Assembly (NCBI GenBank): GCA_050291365.1
Contig: JBNKJS010000041.1
Span: forward strand, 62,001 to 126,000
Source: JAAGZL01 sp050291365
Lineage (GTDB): Bacteria; Pseudomonadota; Gammaproteobacteria; Chromatiales; Chromatiaceae
Direction of reading: 5' to 3'
DNA: 64,000 nt
Part shown: in pieces, positions 42,836 to 52,528 of the stretch
How the letters are laid out: every line of letters begins with the position of its first letter
How positions within the stretch are numbered: position 1 is the first letter of the stretch
Position numbers and translations under genes: made by a program
The notes under the pieces: generated by a model
The model's input: only the letters and a program-made list of their open reading frames with translations
Told to the model about the DNA's origin: nothing
Database searches by the model: none

Positions 42836-44098
42836 CTACTTAAATACCGAATTAAGATCGGCGTCGGTCATGGTTCCAACGCTGTACTCTGCCTCACCCT
42901 TACTCTTCATATAGTCCAGGTATGAAGCAAGAAGGAGTGCGGAGTCAATCGAAAGATTGTAGCCATAAATGTTATCGCTAGTCTTTTGTTGGATCTTCGC
43001 TGCAGTTGAACCATCTTCATACAGCATAAACAACACCTTTGTTGGCGTGTCGGACTTGTCGTCATCGCACATCTTTTCTGGAAAACAGCTTGCAACTTTC
43101 TGATGCAACTGACGTAGTCCTTTCTTCGTGGCGACACTACTCCACTCGTGACTCTTCTCAATACCGTAGTTAACCTGCTCTATGTCAGCGCTGTTAATAG
43201 AAATAGTGTTACTGCTATCGTTTGATCCACTGATATGCAGAACAAATTTTAAATCATAAACGACGCCTTTACCTGTTGCTCGCGGGGCAACCTCCAACTC
43301 TCCGACCTGCCCTGATCCAGGTGTATAAAATGGGATTAATGGATAGATCCCAGCAACCTTTTTTCCTGAAAGAGATGCAGGCATTGCTGTGGCTCCCACC
43401 GATGCGCCCGCATCTGAAACTGACTGACCTCTAAATGCCTCGATTGCAGCGATACGCGCCTTAACTGCATTGACCTTATCTTTGGAAAAATCCCCACTGC
43501 CTGATCCCATTACCTGGACTCTGAGAACCTCATTTAGAAGGGCAAGTTGATCATCAGCTATCTTGAGCTTCTTCTGTACTTCCGCAGGATCAGGTGCTGT
43601 ATCCTGCGCAACATCTTGCGTTACGTCACCCGCATCATCCGATGTTGCACTGTTTGCTGGCTCTTCTGTTACTGTGTATTGCTGTGCCTCCTCCGGGCTT
43701 AACAACGCACGCATCATTTCGTTTGCTCCAGCATATGTGGTCAACATATGGGTCTTGCCGGAGCTTGTCGCATAGCTTTCAAAGGCACCTCTTGTACCTG
43801 GCCCCCAAGCACCGTCGATATAGGAGTAATAGAAACCCTTCTCCTGTAATCGCGCCTGCAGTTGACGACGGATAAATCTGCTTTGAGTTCTAAACGCCTG
43901 CTCCATTGGCGACGCATAATATCTGGGAGCCCTATAGCCACTATATCTAGGCGCACGATAAGTAGGTTTATTCGTGTATTTACCTACTGCATATCCACCG
44001 ATAAAACCTAGTACCGCTGCCCGAGTAGCCTTACCGGAATAGGCTGGGGTCGAGACTACAAGGGCTAAAACACATAAAAAAGTAATCCACCTGTTCAT
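42836..44098 (-). CDS. Exported protein with peptidoglycan-binding-like domain
   Basis: A 420-residue secreted protein. The signal peptide spans about residues 1-22 (ends TPAYS), followed by a Gly-rich hydrophobic segment (AAVLGFIGGYAVGKY). A Tyr/Arg-rich stretch precedes a peptidoglycan-binding_1-like domain (about 68-135: RRQLQARLQEKGFYYSYIDGAWGPGTRGAFESY). A coiled-coil linker (about 160-215) and a C-terminal domain of unknown type follow. The start is the ATG giving MNRWITF; the frame opens six codons earlier. It is a single-gene transcript. A cell-wall-associated role is inferred. Confidence 0.75.
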   Translation of the reverse strand: MNRWITFLCVLALVVSTPAYSGKATRAAVLGFIGGYAVGKYTNKPTYRAPRYSGYRAPRYYASPMEQAFRTQSRFIRRQLQARLQEKGFYYSYIDGAWGPGTRGAFESYATSSGKTHMLTTYAGANEMMRALLSPEEAQQYTVTEEPANSATSDDAGDVTQDVAQDTAPDPAEVQKKLKIADDQLALLNEVLRVQVMGSGSGDFSKDKVNAVKARIAAIEAFRGQSVSDAGASVGATAMPASLSGKKVAGIYPLIPFYTPGSGQVGELEVAPRATGKGVVYDLKFVLHISGSNDSSNTISINSADIEQVNYGIEKSHEWSSVATKKGLRQLHQKVASCFPEKMCDDDKSDTPTKVLFMLYEDGSTAAKIQQKTSDNIYGYNLSIDSALLLASYLDYMKSKGEAEYSVGTMTDADLNSVFK

Positions 44099-44269
44099 TT
44101 TTCTTACCTCTATCAACTAGATTAATCGTCCACGGGAATTTTATTCTTGAATAATATAACCCATCCCCAATGCATATTCATGGCATTGCGCCACAACGGC
44201 CCGTTAATATATCAGGCAACTACATTATCTAATCATGGCACGAATATTCTGAAATAAAACCCCTGAGAC

Positions 44270-44298
44270 AAAAAAATAGGGAGTCCGAAGACTCCCTA
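44270..44298 (-). terminator. Terminator of the rpsO-pnp transcript
   Basis: TAGGGAGTC/GACTCCCTA, a 9-bp perfect stem with a CGAA loop. On the minus strand it is followed by a run of seven T residues. Confidence 0.92.
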
Positions 44299-44325
44299 CT
44301 TTATGCTCGAACAGTCAGGAAGAAA

Positions 44326-46422
44326 TTAAGCTTCTGCTTCCTGCACCGCCTTCATGCTGAGGCGAACACGGCCCTGCTTATCAACTTCAAGGACCTTCAC
44401 CTTCACAACATCCCCTTCAGACAGTTTGTCGCTGACCTTCTCAACCCGCTCTTCGCAGATCTGAGAGATATGCACTAAACCATCTTTACCAGGCAGAATA
44501 GTCACAAAGGCACCAAAATCCATCAGGCGAGCAACCTTGCCTTCATAGATCTGGCCTACTTCAACATCTGCGGTGATCAGCTCAATACGCTTCTTGGCAT
44601 CTTCACCTGCTGCCTTGTCTACTGAGAAGATCTTAACCACTCCGTCATCAGTCACATCAACAGTGGCGCCTGTCTCCTCGGTGATGGAGCGGATGGTTAC
44701 ACCACCTTTACCAATCACGTCACGGATCTTGTCTGGATCGATCTTGATGGTAATGATGCGCGGAGCATGCTCTGACATCTCTTCACGGTGTGAATTTATC
44801 ACCTTGTTCATCTCACCCAGGATATGCAGACGACCCTCTTTGGCCTGATCCAGCGCTATCTCCATGATCTGCTTGGTGATGCCGTTGATCTTGATATCCA
44901 TCTGCAGGGCGTTGATACCATTCTCGGTACCAGCAACCTTGAAGTCCATATCGCCCAGGTGATCCTCGTCACCCAGGATGTCGGTTAGAACTGCAAACTT
45001 ATCTTCATCCTTGATCAAGCCCATAGCTACACCGGCAACAGGACTCTTAAGTGGAACGCCTGCGTCCATTAGGGCCAGGCTGGTGCCACATACTGAGGCC
45101 ATGGAGCTGGAACCGTTGGACTCGGTGATCTCGGAAACCACACGGATGGAGTAAGGAAAATCTTCCATGGTTGGCATAGAGGCCAGAACACCACGCTTGG
45201 CCAGACGACCATGACCGATCTCACGACGCTTGGGGGTACCTACACGCCCGGTCTCACCCACACAGAATGGAGGGAAGTTGTAGTGCAGCATGAATGGTTC
45301 GCGATAGGAGCCGCCCAGGGCATCAATGATCTGAGAATCACGCTCGGTACCCAGTGTGGTTACCACCAGAGCCTGGGTCTCGCCACGGGTAAACAGGGCT
45401 GAACCGTGGGTGCGTGGCAGAACGCCGGTACGTACATTGATAGGACGTACTGTCCTGGTATCACGGCCATCGATACGTGGCTCACCGGCCAGTACCCGTC
45501 CGCGCACCACCTTCTTCTTCAGGCTGTCTACAGCGCCTTTAACCTCGCCTTCGCTCCACTTTGGCTCATCGCCTGCACAGAGTTTTTCAACAACCTCGGC
45601 GGTTACCGCATCAACGCGGCTGTAGCGTTCCATCTTGTCTGCTACAGAGTACGCCTGGGTCAGGCCTTCGGTAGCAGCTGCAGCAACTGCGTCAACCAAC
45701 TCGGTATCAACAGCAGGCGGAACAAATTCAATAACCTCTTTACCAACTTCTGCTGCCAACTCCTTGATGGCCTTGATCACAACCTGCATCTGCTCATGAC
45801 CAAACATTACCGCGCCCAGCATCACCTCTTCTGATAGCTGGTTGGCCTCTGATTCAACCATCAGCACCGCCTCTTCTGTACCGGCTACCACCAGATCCAG
45901 ATCGCTATCTTCGTTCAGACCGGTCATATCCTGATTTAGGATATATTGACCATCTTTGTAGCCAACACGTGCTGCACCCACTGGACCCTGGAAAGGTAGG
46001 CCAGAAATGGCCAGAGCGGCAGATGTGCCGATCAGAGCCGGGATCTCAGGATCTACAGCAGGGTTGAGGGACATAACAGTACAGATGATCTGTACTTCAT
46101 TGGTGTATCCCTTTGGAAACAGTGGACGCACCGGGCGGTCGATCAGACGACAGGTAAGGGTCTCTTTCTCACTTGGGCGACCTTCACGACGAAAAAAACC
46201 ACCAGGTATTACGCCGGCTGAATAGGTCTTCTCTTGATAGTCCACGGTCAGAGGGAAAAAGTCACGCCCCTCCATCGCCCTTTTGGATCCAACCACAGTA
46301 CACTGTACTACGGTGTCGGACATGTTGATCATGATGGCGCCATCGGCCTGACGAGCAATCTCGCCGGTCTCTAGTACGACCTTGTGGTCGCCATATTGGA
46401 ACTCTTTGGTTATCAGACTCAC
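44326..46422 (-). CDS. pnp: Polynucleotide phosphorylase
   Basis: A 698-residue 3'-5' phosphorolytic exoribonuclease of the degradosome. The GTG at 46422 is the start, with GAGGAG seven bases upstream and the family N-terminus (V/M)SLITKEFQYG; an upstream extension would enter rpsO. Two RNase PH domains are joined by a helical domain. KH (IDPDKIRDVIGKGGVTIRSI) and S1 (GQIYEGKVARLMDFGAFV) domains lie at the C-terminus. It stands 34 bases after rpsO, so there is no room for the RNase III leader hairpin known from E. coli pnp. Confidence 0.97.
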   Translation of the reverse strand: MSLITKEFQYGDHKVVLETGEIARQADGAIMINMSDTVVQCTVVGSKRAMEGRDFFPLTVDYQEKTYSAGVIPGGFFRREGRPSEKETLTCRLIDRPVRPLFPKGYTNEVQIICTVMSLNPAVDPEIPALIGTSAALAISGLPFQGPVGAARVGYKDGQYILNQDMTGLNEDSDLDLVVAGTEEAVLMVESEANQLSEEVMLGAVMFGHEQMQVVIKAIKELAAEVGKEVIEFVPPAVDTELVDAVAAAATEGLTQAYSVADKMERYSRVDAVTAEVVEKLCAGDEPKWSEGEVKGAVDSLKKKVVRGRVLAGEPRIDGRDTRTVRPINVRTGVLPRTHGSALFTRGETQALVVTTLGTERDSQIIDALGGSYREPFMLHYNFPPFCVGETGRVGTPKRREIGHGRLAKRGVLASMPTMEDFPYSIRVVSEITESNGSSSMASVCGTSLALMDAGVPLKSPVAGVAMGLIKDEDKFAVLTDILGDEDHLGDMDFKVAGTENGINALQMDIKINGITKQIMEIALDQAKEGRLHILGEMNKVINSHREEMSEHAPRIITIKIDPDKIRDVIGKGGVTIRSITEETGATVDVTDDGVVKIFSVDKAAGEDAKKRIELITADVEVGQIYEGKVARLMDFGAFVTILPGKDGLVHISQICEERVEKVSDKLSEGDVVKVKVLEVDKQGRVRLSMKAVQEAEA

Positions 46423-46456
46423 TTTGAATCTCCTCGTATTCTTTGAGATGAGCGAC

Positions 46457-46726
46457 TTAACGGCGCAGACCAAGACTAGAGATAAGAGCGCGATAACGCT
46501 CCACATCTTTGCCTTTCAGGTAGTCCAGAAGCTTGCGGCGTGAATTTACCATCCGCACCAGACCCTGACGGGAGTGGTGATCATGCTTGTGTTCTGCGAA
46601 ATGCTCAGTGAGCTTTTTGATATTGGCTGTCAGCAGGGCCACCTGTACTTCTGGGGATCCTGTATCGCCTTTGGAACGAGCATACTGCTCAACAATTGCC
46701 TGTTTCTCTTCCGCGTTCATTGCCAT
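46457..46726 (-). CDS. rpsO: 30S ribosomal protein S15
   Basis: An 89-residue protein, normal length, with the family signature GDTGSPEVQVALLTANI, HKHDHHSRQGLVRMVNSRRKLLDYL and the ending ALISSLGLRR. It binds the central domain of 16S rRNA. GAGGAG is eight bases before the ATG. It has its own promoter and a leader of about 160 bases that could hold an autoregulatory structure. pnp follows directly. Confidence 0.98.
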   Translation of the reverse strand: MAMNAEEKQAIVEQYARSKGDTGSPEVQVALLTANIKKLTEHFAEHKHDHHSRQGLVRMVNSRRKLLDYLKGKDVERYRALISSLGLRR

Positions 46727-46779
46727 AATAATTTCTCCTCATTGATGATTTAATGGTGAGATCATTCCCACCAAAAATC

Positions 46780-46835
46780 CGCACCCCGACAATGGGTTCA
46801 GAGTCCGGACCTCGACCTCCAAAAGAGGTCTTACC
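46780..46835 (-). promoter_or_regulatory. Structured rpsO leader
   Basis: On the minus strand GACCTC and GAGGTC form a hairpin (about 46818-46835). Its 3' arm overlaps a second possible pairing with downstream GAGGTCCGGACTC and GGGGTG segments, so alternative folds are possible. S15 represses its own synthesis through leader structures in several bacteria. The gap 46727-47028 holds this leader, the promoter and a weak hairpin, and no gene. Confidence 0.4.
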
Positions 46836-46896
46836 AAGATACCTGATCAGCTGGCAAAGCCGTTCAGGATCCGTTAACTACAAAAATAGGCCGTGC

Positions 46897-46925
46897 ATTA
46901 TCCTAGGTTTATCCAAACCAAGCAA
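46897..46925 (-). promoter_or_regulatory. Sigma-70 promoter of rpsO-pnp
   Basis: On the minus strand TTGCTT (46920-46925) and GATAAT (46897-46902) are separated by 17 bases. Transcription would start near 46890. Confidence 0.55.
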
Positions 46926-46992
46926 ATATAAAGCCTAAAATATTGCCTGAAATTGTAAATCTCCCTGGTTTCAAACTGTAGCATCTTTCTCC

Positions 46993-47013
46993 CTCTCCCC
47001 AATCTTGGGAGAG
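46993..47013 (-). terminator. Possible terminator after truB
   Basis: CTCTCCC/GGGAGAG forms a 7-bp stem with a 7-base loop. There is no strong T-run, so it may be one more copy of the CCCTCTCCC repeat family. Confidence 0.35.
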
Positions 47014-47028
47014 GAGATTGACGCATGC

Positions 47029-47937
47029 TTACATCATACGACGTGGTGCAACCCTGCCATCATCCAATATCTCACCTGCCCCCATAAATGAGCCGTTGGC
47101 ATCATATATTCTTACCATGCCTTCTGTGGGTGCGTTTGGCACCAGCACCGGCTGCCCCTGCTTCAGATAGAAGGTACCATCCGGGGTCAGCTTCACCTCA
47201 GGCCAGACAGCCAGGGCACTATCTATGGGCAGCAGTAGACCATCCAGGGCAGAAAATCCCTCTTCCGCTAACTGATTAATCTGCTCCATCGTAACCATAT
47301 TATCGGATCCGTAGGGACCAACTCCGGTACGTCGCAACGCGGTTACATGGGCACCACAACCCAGTTTGTTGCCTATATCCTCCGCCAGAGTACGAATATA
47401 GGTTCCTTTGGAGCAGTGTACATCCAGCTCGAATTCAGGCGCTGAGTAGCCTTGCATGGAGATATTGTGAATAGTCACCTGGCGTGGCTCCCGCTCCACC
47501 TCGATACCATCACGGGCCAGTTTATAAAGCCTCTGGCCATTGTGCTTCAGGGCCGAGTACATGGGAGGAATCTGTTCGATATCACCTTCAAATGCCACCA
47601 GAACCTGCTGGATATCGGACTCAGAAATACCCTCTGCCGGCCTGGTCTCCACCACCTCGCCCTCTGCATCAGCGGTAGTAGTAGTTACGCCCAGTTTAAT
47701 CCGCACCTGGTAATGTTTATCTGCGTCTAACAGAAATGCGGACACCTTGGTGGCAGCCCCAAAACAGATCGGCAGCAAACCATCGGCGAGAGGATCAAGA
47801 CTACCGGTATGGCCAGCCTTTTGTGCCTTAAAAATACGCTTTACATCCTGCAACGCGCTGTTGGAGGTAATACCCAATGGCTTATCTAGCAACAGAATGC
47901 CGCGAACATTACGCCCGCTCTTACGACGCCTTCCCAT
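47029..47937 (-). CDS. truB: tRNA pseudouridine(55) synthase
   Basis: A 302-residue enzyme that makes pseudouridine 55 in the tRNA T loop. It has GILLLDKPLGITSN, the catalytic Asp motif AGHTGSLDPLADGLLP (near residue 40), YxAxK-like PPMYSALKHNGQRLYKLAR, and the C-terminal PUA domain. It lies nine bases after rbfA in the conserved rimP-nusA-infB-rbfA-truB order. Confidence 0.97.
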   Translation of the reverse strand: MGRRRKSGRNVRGILLLDKPLGITSNSALQDVKRIFKAQKAGHTGSLDPLADGLLPICFGAATKVSAFLLDADKHYQVRIKLGVTTTTADAEGEVVETRPAEGISESDIQQVLVAFEGDIEQIPPMYSALKHNGQRLYKLARDGIEVEREPRQVTIHNISMQGYSAPEFELDVHCSKGTYIRTLAEDIGNKLGCGAHVTALRRTGVGPYGSDNMVTMEQINQLAEEGFSALDGLLLPIDSALAVWPEVKLTPDGTFYLKQGQPVLVPNAPTEGMVRIYDANGSFMGAGEILDDGRVAPRRMM

Positions 47938-47946
47938 AGTTACTGC

Positions 47947-48324
47947 CTACTCTTTCTCATGGTGTTTCTTCTTATCACTCTCCACCGCCTGGTCTATCAA
48001 AGCAGATAGATGGGCCCCTTTTTCTATGGAGTCGTCATAAACAAAGTGGAGTTGTGGCAGACTTCTGATATTCAGGCGATGACCCAACTCATGTCGGAAG
48101 AATGGTGCTGTATCTTTCAATACCTTGGTGGTCTCAGCCACATCCATCTCACCTCCAATGAAGGTGAAATAGACCTTGGCATGGGAAAAGTCACGCACCA
48201 CTTTTACTGCCTGGATGGTAATCATGCCCAAGCGAGGATCGTTCAGTTCGTCCCGCACCAGCTGTGCAAGATCACGCTGAATCTGGGAACCAACTCGGTC
48301 GGTTCTGCTGAATTCTCTAGCCAT
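47947..48324 (-). CDS. rbfA: Ribosome-binding factor A
   Basis: A 125-residue 30S maturation factor with a single KH-like domain. Typical segments are REFSRTDRVGSQIQRDLAQLV, DPRLGMITI, VVRDFSHAKVYFTF and the C-terminal LHFVYDDSIEKGAHL. It is needed for 16S 5'-end processing and cold growth. It is seven bases downstream of infB. Confidence 0.96.
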   Translation of the reverse strand: MAREFSRTDRVGSQIQRDLAQLVRDELNDPRLGMITIQAVKVVRDFSHAKVYFTFIGGEMDVAETTKVLKDTAPFFRHELGHRLNIRSLPQLHFVYDDSIEKGAHLSALIDQAVESDKKKHHEKE

Positions 48325-48331
48325 TTAGGGT

Positions 48332-50986
48332 CTATTTAATTTCGCGCGCCACTTCGGTGCGTTCAAACACCTCGATCTGATCACCGTCTTTGACGTCATT
48401 GTAGTTCTTGACGCCGATACCGCATTCGGTTCCGGCCTTAACCTCATTGACATCATCCTTATGGCGACGCAGTGATTCCAGCTCGCCTTCATAGATAACC
48501 ACGTTATCACGCAGCACACGGATAGGACTGTGGCGCCTGATCACTCCTTCAGTCACCATACTGCCGGCAATCGAACCGAATTTAGAGGAACGGAATACAT
48601 CACGAACTTCTGCCAAGCCAATAATCTCTTCGCGAATTTCAGGAGTAAGCAGACCAGAGATGGCCTTCTTAACATCATCTATGATTTCGTAGATGATGCT
48701 GTAGTAGCGAATATCCACGCCCTTGTCTTCTGCAGCCCTGCGGGCTGTGGCGTCCGCACGGACGTTGAAGCCGATGATAAAGGCGCCAGATGTGAGGGCG
48801 AGGTTTACATCAGACTCGTTGATTCCACCTACGCCAGATGCAACGATCTTGACCTTGATGTTATCGGCCTCGATCTTAAGCAGAGACTCTTTCAACGCCT
48901 CCACACTACCCTGAACATCGGCCTTGATGATCAGATTGACATAGTTGGTTTCTCCTTCTGCCATATGCGAGAAGAACTCATCCATCTTGGCTGCCTTCTG
49001 GTCTGCCATGCGGCTGTCACGGTTCTTCTCCTTACGCATATCAGAAAGTTCACGCGCTTTGCGTTCAGATCCGACTACAAGCACATCATCACCGGCATTG
49101 GGAACACCGGAGAGACCAAGCACCTCAACCGGCATGGATGGTCCTGCCGATGTGATGGTTTTACGATTCTCATCCAGCAGGGCGCGTACCCTACCGAACT
49201 CCTGACCACTGACCAAAATATCACCAGCATTCAGGGTACCTGTTTGCACCAGCACCGTTGCCACAGGTCCGCGCCCTTTATCCAGGCTGGACTCTACGAT
49301 AATGCCGCGAGCCGGTGCATCCTCCACCGCTTTCAATTCCAGCACCTCGGCCTGAAGCAGAATGGCATCAAGCAAGTCATCAATGCCCTGCCCGGTTTTG
49401 GCCGAGACCTGTACAAACATGGTATCGCCACCCCAGTCTTCCGGGACTACCTCATGCTGTGTAAGCTCTTGAGTAACCTTGTCTGGCTGGGCCTCAGGTT
49501 TATCCATCTTATTGATCGCAATAATAATAGGGACCTCAGCCGCCCTGGCATGCTGTATAGCCTCCACTGTCTGTGGCATAACTCCGTCATCGGCTGCTAC
49601 TACCAGGATTACAATGTCTGTCACCTTGGCGCCACGGGCACGCATAGCTGAGAATGCGGCATGTCCAGGTGTATCCAGGAATGAGATCATCCCTTTGTCC
49701 GTCTCTACATGGTAGGCTCCGATGTGCTGGGTAATACCACCAGCCTCGCCTGCCGCCACTCGAGTTGCGCGGATATGGTCTAGCAGTGAGGTCTTGCCGT
49801 GATCAACATGTCCCATGATGGTTACAACCGGAGCACGGGGAACACGCTCACCTTCCACCTCATCTATGGAACTTATAAGCTCAGCCTCGATATCCCCGGC
49901 CTTCTGCGCAACCGGATTGTGTCCCATCTCTTCAACCACCAGGGTTGAAGTATCGCGGTCCAACGGCTGATTGATGGTTACCATCATACCCATCTTCATC
50001 AATTCCTTGATCACCTCAGCCGCCTTGACTGACATTTTTTGCGCCAAATCAGCGACCGTGATTGAATCAGGTATCTCTACATCATGCACTACAGGCGCTG
50101 TAGGTTTCACAAAGCCGTGCTGTGTATCTTGCTGGACGTGAACCGTACGTCTTTTCTGAGCTTTGCCCTTACGACGACCGCTCTTGTCTTTTGCTACGTG
50201 CAGCTCCTGACGGCCATGGCGGGTCTGGCGTTCTTTAGGACGACCTCGAGCCGGCTCATCTTTTCGGTGCGCTGTCTTTTTGCCGCTCTTCTCTTCGGCC
50301 ACACGCTTGGCTTCTGCCTCAACCGCCTTCTTTTTCGCCTCTTCAATGGCATCTTGTTTACTGACTTCCTTTTCCGCAGGCTCTACTGTCTCTTTGGCCT
50401 TGCTCTCGGAGACTGGCTTAACTTCCTCTTCTACTACCTCTTCTGTTTTACTGGCCTGTTGCTCTTGCTTAAGCTTCTGTTCTTCAGCCTGTTGCTTGTC
50501 TTTTAGTTCACTCTCTCGTCTTGCCTGTTCCGCCTTGCGTCTAGACTCATCCTCTTGAGCGATCTTCTTTTTCAGCTCTTCCTGTTCCGCCAAAGCCTTC
50601 CTGGCAGCTTCAGCTTCAGTCATCCTCTTTTCTTTCTCAGATTCAGACTCAACCTTTGAAATTACACGCTTGCGACGCACCTCAACACTGACAGTCTTGC
50701 CACCGCGCGCTACTCCCCTAACCGGGGTACGTCCAGCCGCCGCAGGTTGACGCAATTCACTTACACTTTTGCGTTTCAGGGTTATCTTTTTGCTGGAACC
50801 TGCGCCATCACCACCTTTCTTGCCATGACTTTCCCGCAGATGAGCCAACAGTTGGGCTTTTTCGGCCTCTGTTACCATGTCCTCGCCACTTTTCTTCGGC
50901 ACCCCGGCCTTCTCCAGCTGGGACAGCAGAGTTTCGACTGGTATACCGACATCTCCGGCAAGTTGTTCTACTTTTACATCGCTCAT
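48332..50986 (-). CDS. infB: Translation initiation factor IF-2
   Basis: An 884-residue GTPase that brings initiator tRNA to the 30S subunit. An N-terminal IF2_N domain (MSDVKVEQLAGDVGIPVE) and a long Lys/Glu/Ala-rich helical linker (about 115-250) precede the second IF2_N domain and the G domain. The G domain has GHVDHGKTSLLD, DTPGHAAF and NKMDKP. Domains II to IV complete the protein. Full length and motifs are normal. Confidence 0.98.
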   Translation of the reverse strand: MSDVKVEQLAGDVGIPVETLLSQLEKAGVPKKSGEDMVTEAEKAQLLAHLRESHGKKGGDGAGSSKKITLKRKSVSELRQPAAAGRTPVRGVARGGKTVSVEVRRKRVISKVESESEKEKRMTEAEAARKALAEQEELKKKIAQEDESRRKAEQARRESELKDKQQAEEQKLKQEQQASKTEEVVEEEVKPVSESKAKETVEPAEKEVSKQDAIEEAKKKAVEAEAKRVAEEKSGKKTAHRKDEPARGRPKERQTRHGRQELHVAKDKSGRRKGKAQKRRTVHVQQDTQHGFVKPTAPVVHDVEIPDSITVADLAQKMSVKAAEVIKELMKMGMMVTINQPLDRDTSTLVVEEMGHNPVAQKAGDIEAELISSIDEVEGERVPRAPVVTIMGHVDHGKTSLLDHIRATRVAAGEAGGITQHIGAYHVETDKGMISFLDTPGHAAFSAMRARGAKVTDIVILVVAADDGVMPQTVEAIQHARAAEVPIIIAINKMDKPEAQPDKVTQELTQHEVVPEDWGGDTMFVQVSAKTGQGIDDLLDAILLQAEVLELKAVEDAPARGIIVESSLDKGRGPVATVLVQTGTLNAGDILVSGQEFGRVRALLDENRKTITSAGPSMPVEVLGLSGVPNAGDDVLVVGSERKARELSDMRKEKNRDSRMADQKAAKMDEFFSHMAEGETNYVNLIIKADVQGSVEALKESLLKIEADNIKVKIVASGVGGINESDVNLALTSGAFIIGFNVRADATARRAAEDKGVDIRYYSIIYEIIDDVKKAISGLLTPEIREEIIGLAEVRDVFRSSKFGSIAGSMVTEGVIRRHSPIRVLRDNVVIYEGELESLRRHKDDVNEVKAGTECGIGVKNYNDVKDGDQIEVFERTEVAREIK

Positions 50987-51013
50987 GCTAGGGCCTCCTG
51001 GACAGCCTTAGGC

Positions 51014-52513
51014 TTAACCTTCCTCATCCGCAAACCATGGAGCACGTGCGGTCATAATCAATTTCGCAGCACGTTCTTCATCCATACCATCAATTACCAT
51101 TAATTCATCAACTGATTGCTCCGCCAGATCCTCCATGCTGGTTACTTCAATCTGCGCCAACTCATAGGCCAGCTTTCGATCCATTCCATCCATGTTCAGC
51201 AGATCCTCTTCCGGCTCTGCGTCGGAGAGCTTCTCCTCCTTGGCGATTGCCAGGGTCAGCAGCACGTCTTTGGCTCTCTCTCTCAGCTCATCGACAATAT
51301 CCTGATCGAACTCTTCGATTGCCAACATCTCTTCAATGTCGATATAGGCAACCTCTTCCAGTGTAGAAAACCCTTCCTGGACCAATATTATTGCCACCTC
51401 TTCGTCCACATCCAACCAACCCATGAATTTCTCGACCAGCTCGCGGGCCTCTGCCTCGCTCTTCTCAGTGGCCTCGTCCTCATTCATGACATTGAGCTCC
51501 CAACCGGTGAGCTCACTAGCCAGACGCACATTCTGCCCGCCTCTGCCGATAGCCTGAGAAAGATTCTCCTCTTCCACTGCTACGGTCATGCTGCCCTTCT
51601 CTTCATCCACCACAATGGAGGAGACATCGGCAGGAGACATAGCGTTGATCACAAACTGCGCCGGGGTCTCATTCCACAGAATGATGTCTACACGTTCACC
51701 ATTGAGTTCATTAGATACGGCCTGCACTCTAGAGCCACGCATACCAACACAGGCACCCACAGGATCAATACGCTGATCATGGGCCTTGACTGCAATCTTG
51801 GCCCGCAGACCTGGATCACGTGCTGCACCGATGATCTCAATCATACCGTCACTTACCTCAGGCACTTCAAGCTTGAACAGCTCGATCAATAGCTCAGGTC
51901 TGGTGCGACTTACAAATAGCTGAGGGCCGCGATTTTCCGGACGTATATCAAATAGGTATCCACGAATCCTATCTCCGCTACGCACAGACTCCCTCGGGAT
52001 CATCTCCTCCCTTGGGATAATGGCCTCGGCATTGGCTCCCAGATCCAGGGTAACGTTACCCCGCTCTACCCGTTTAACAACGCCGGTCACCAATTCACCT
52101 ATGCGATCCTGATAGGCCTCAACCACCTTGGCCCGCTCAGCCTCACGCACTTTCTGCACAATTACCTGCTTGGCGGTCTGGGCGGCGATACGACCGAAGG
52201 CTATGGACTCCATAGGCTCTTCTACATATTCACCCACCTGGATTTCAGGGTTATCCTTCTGCGCATCCTCAAGCATGATCTGGGTATTTTCATCAAACCC
52301 ATCTTCGTCCGGCTCTTCAATCACAGCCCAGCGACGAAAACTGGAGTAATTTCCAGTCTCACGATCGATCTCAACCCGCACGTCAATGTCACCACCATTC
52401 TTTTTCCTGGTAGCAGACGCCAGAGCGGCTTCGATTGCATCGAAGATAATCTCTTTCTCTACATCCTTCTCGTTGGAAACTACATCAACGACAAGCAAAA
52501 TCTCTTTATTCAT
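51014..52513 (-). CDS. nusA: Transcription elongation/termination factor NusA
   Basis: A 499-residue RNA-polymerase-binding factor. The N-terminal domain (1-125), S1 domain (GELVTGVVKRVERGNVTLDL), and two KH domains (DPVGACVGMRGSRVQAV; AIGRGGQNVRLAS) are followed by two acidic C-terminal repeats, as in E. coli. NusA is known to influence termination in the leader of its own operon; a terminator-like hairpin lies upstream of rimP here. Confidence 0.97.
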   Translation of the reverse strand: MNKEILLVVDVVSNEKDVEKEIIFDAIEAALASATRKKNGGDIDVRVEIDRETGNYSSFRRWAVIEEPDEDGFDENTQIMLEDAQKDNPEIQVGEYVEEPMESIAFGRIAAQTAKQVIVQKVREAERAKVVEAYQDRIGELVTGVVKRVERGNVTLDLGANAEAIIPREEMIPRESVRSGDRIRGYLFDIRPENRGPQLFVSRTRPELLIELFKLEVPEVSDGMIEIIGAARDPGLRAKIAVKAHDQRIDPVGACVGMRGSRVQAVSNELNGERVDIILWNETPAQFVINAMSPADVSSIVVDEEKGSMTVAVEEENLSQAIGRGGQNVRLASELTGWELNVMNEDEATEKSEAEARELVEKFMGWLDVDEEVAIILVQEGFSTLEEVAYIDIEEMLAIEEFDQDIVDELRERAKDVLLTLAIAKEEKLSDAEPEEDLLNMDGMDRKLAYELAQIEVTSMEDLAEQSVDELMVIDGMDEERAAKLIMTARAPWFADEEG

Positions 52514-52528
52514 CTGTCAATTCCCAAA

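Noticed and set aside
48530..49651. 373-codon plus-strand frame
   Set aside because: It is antisense to infB, whose GTPase motifs are unmistakable in the other strand.
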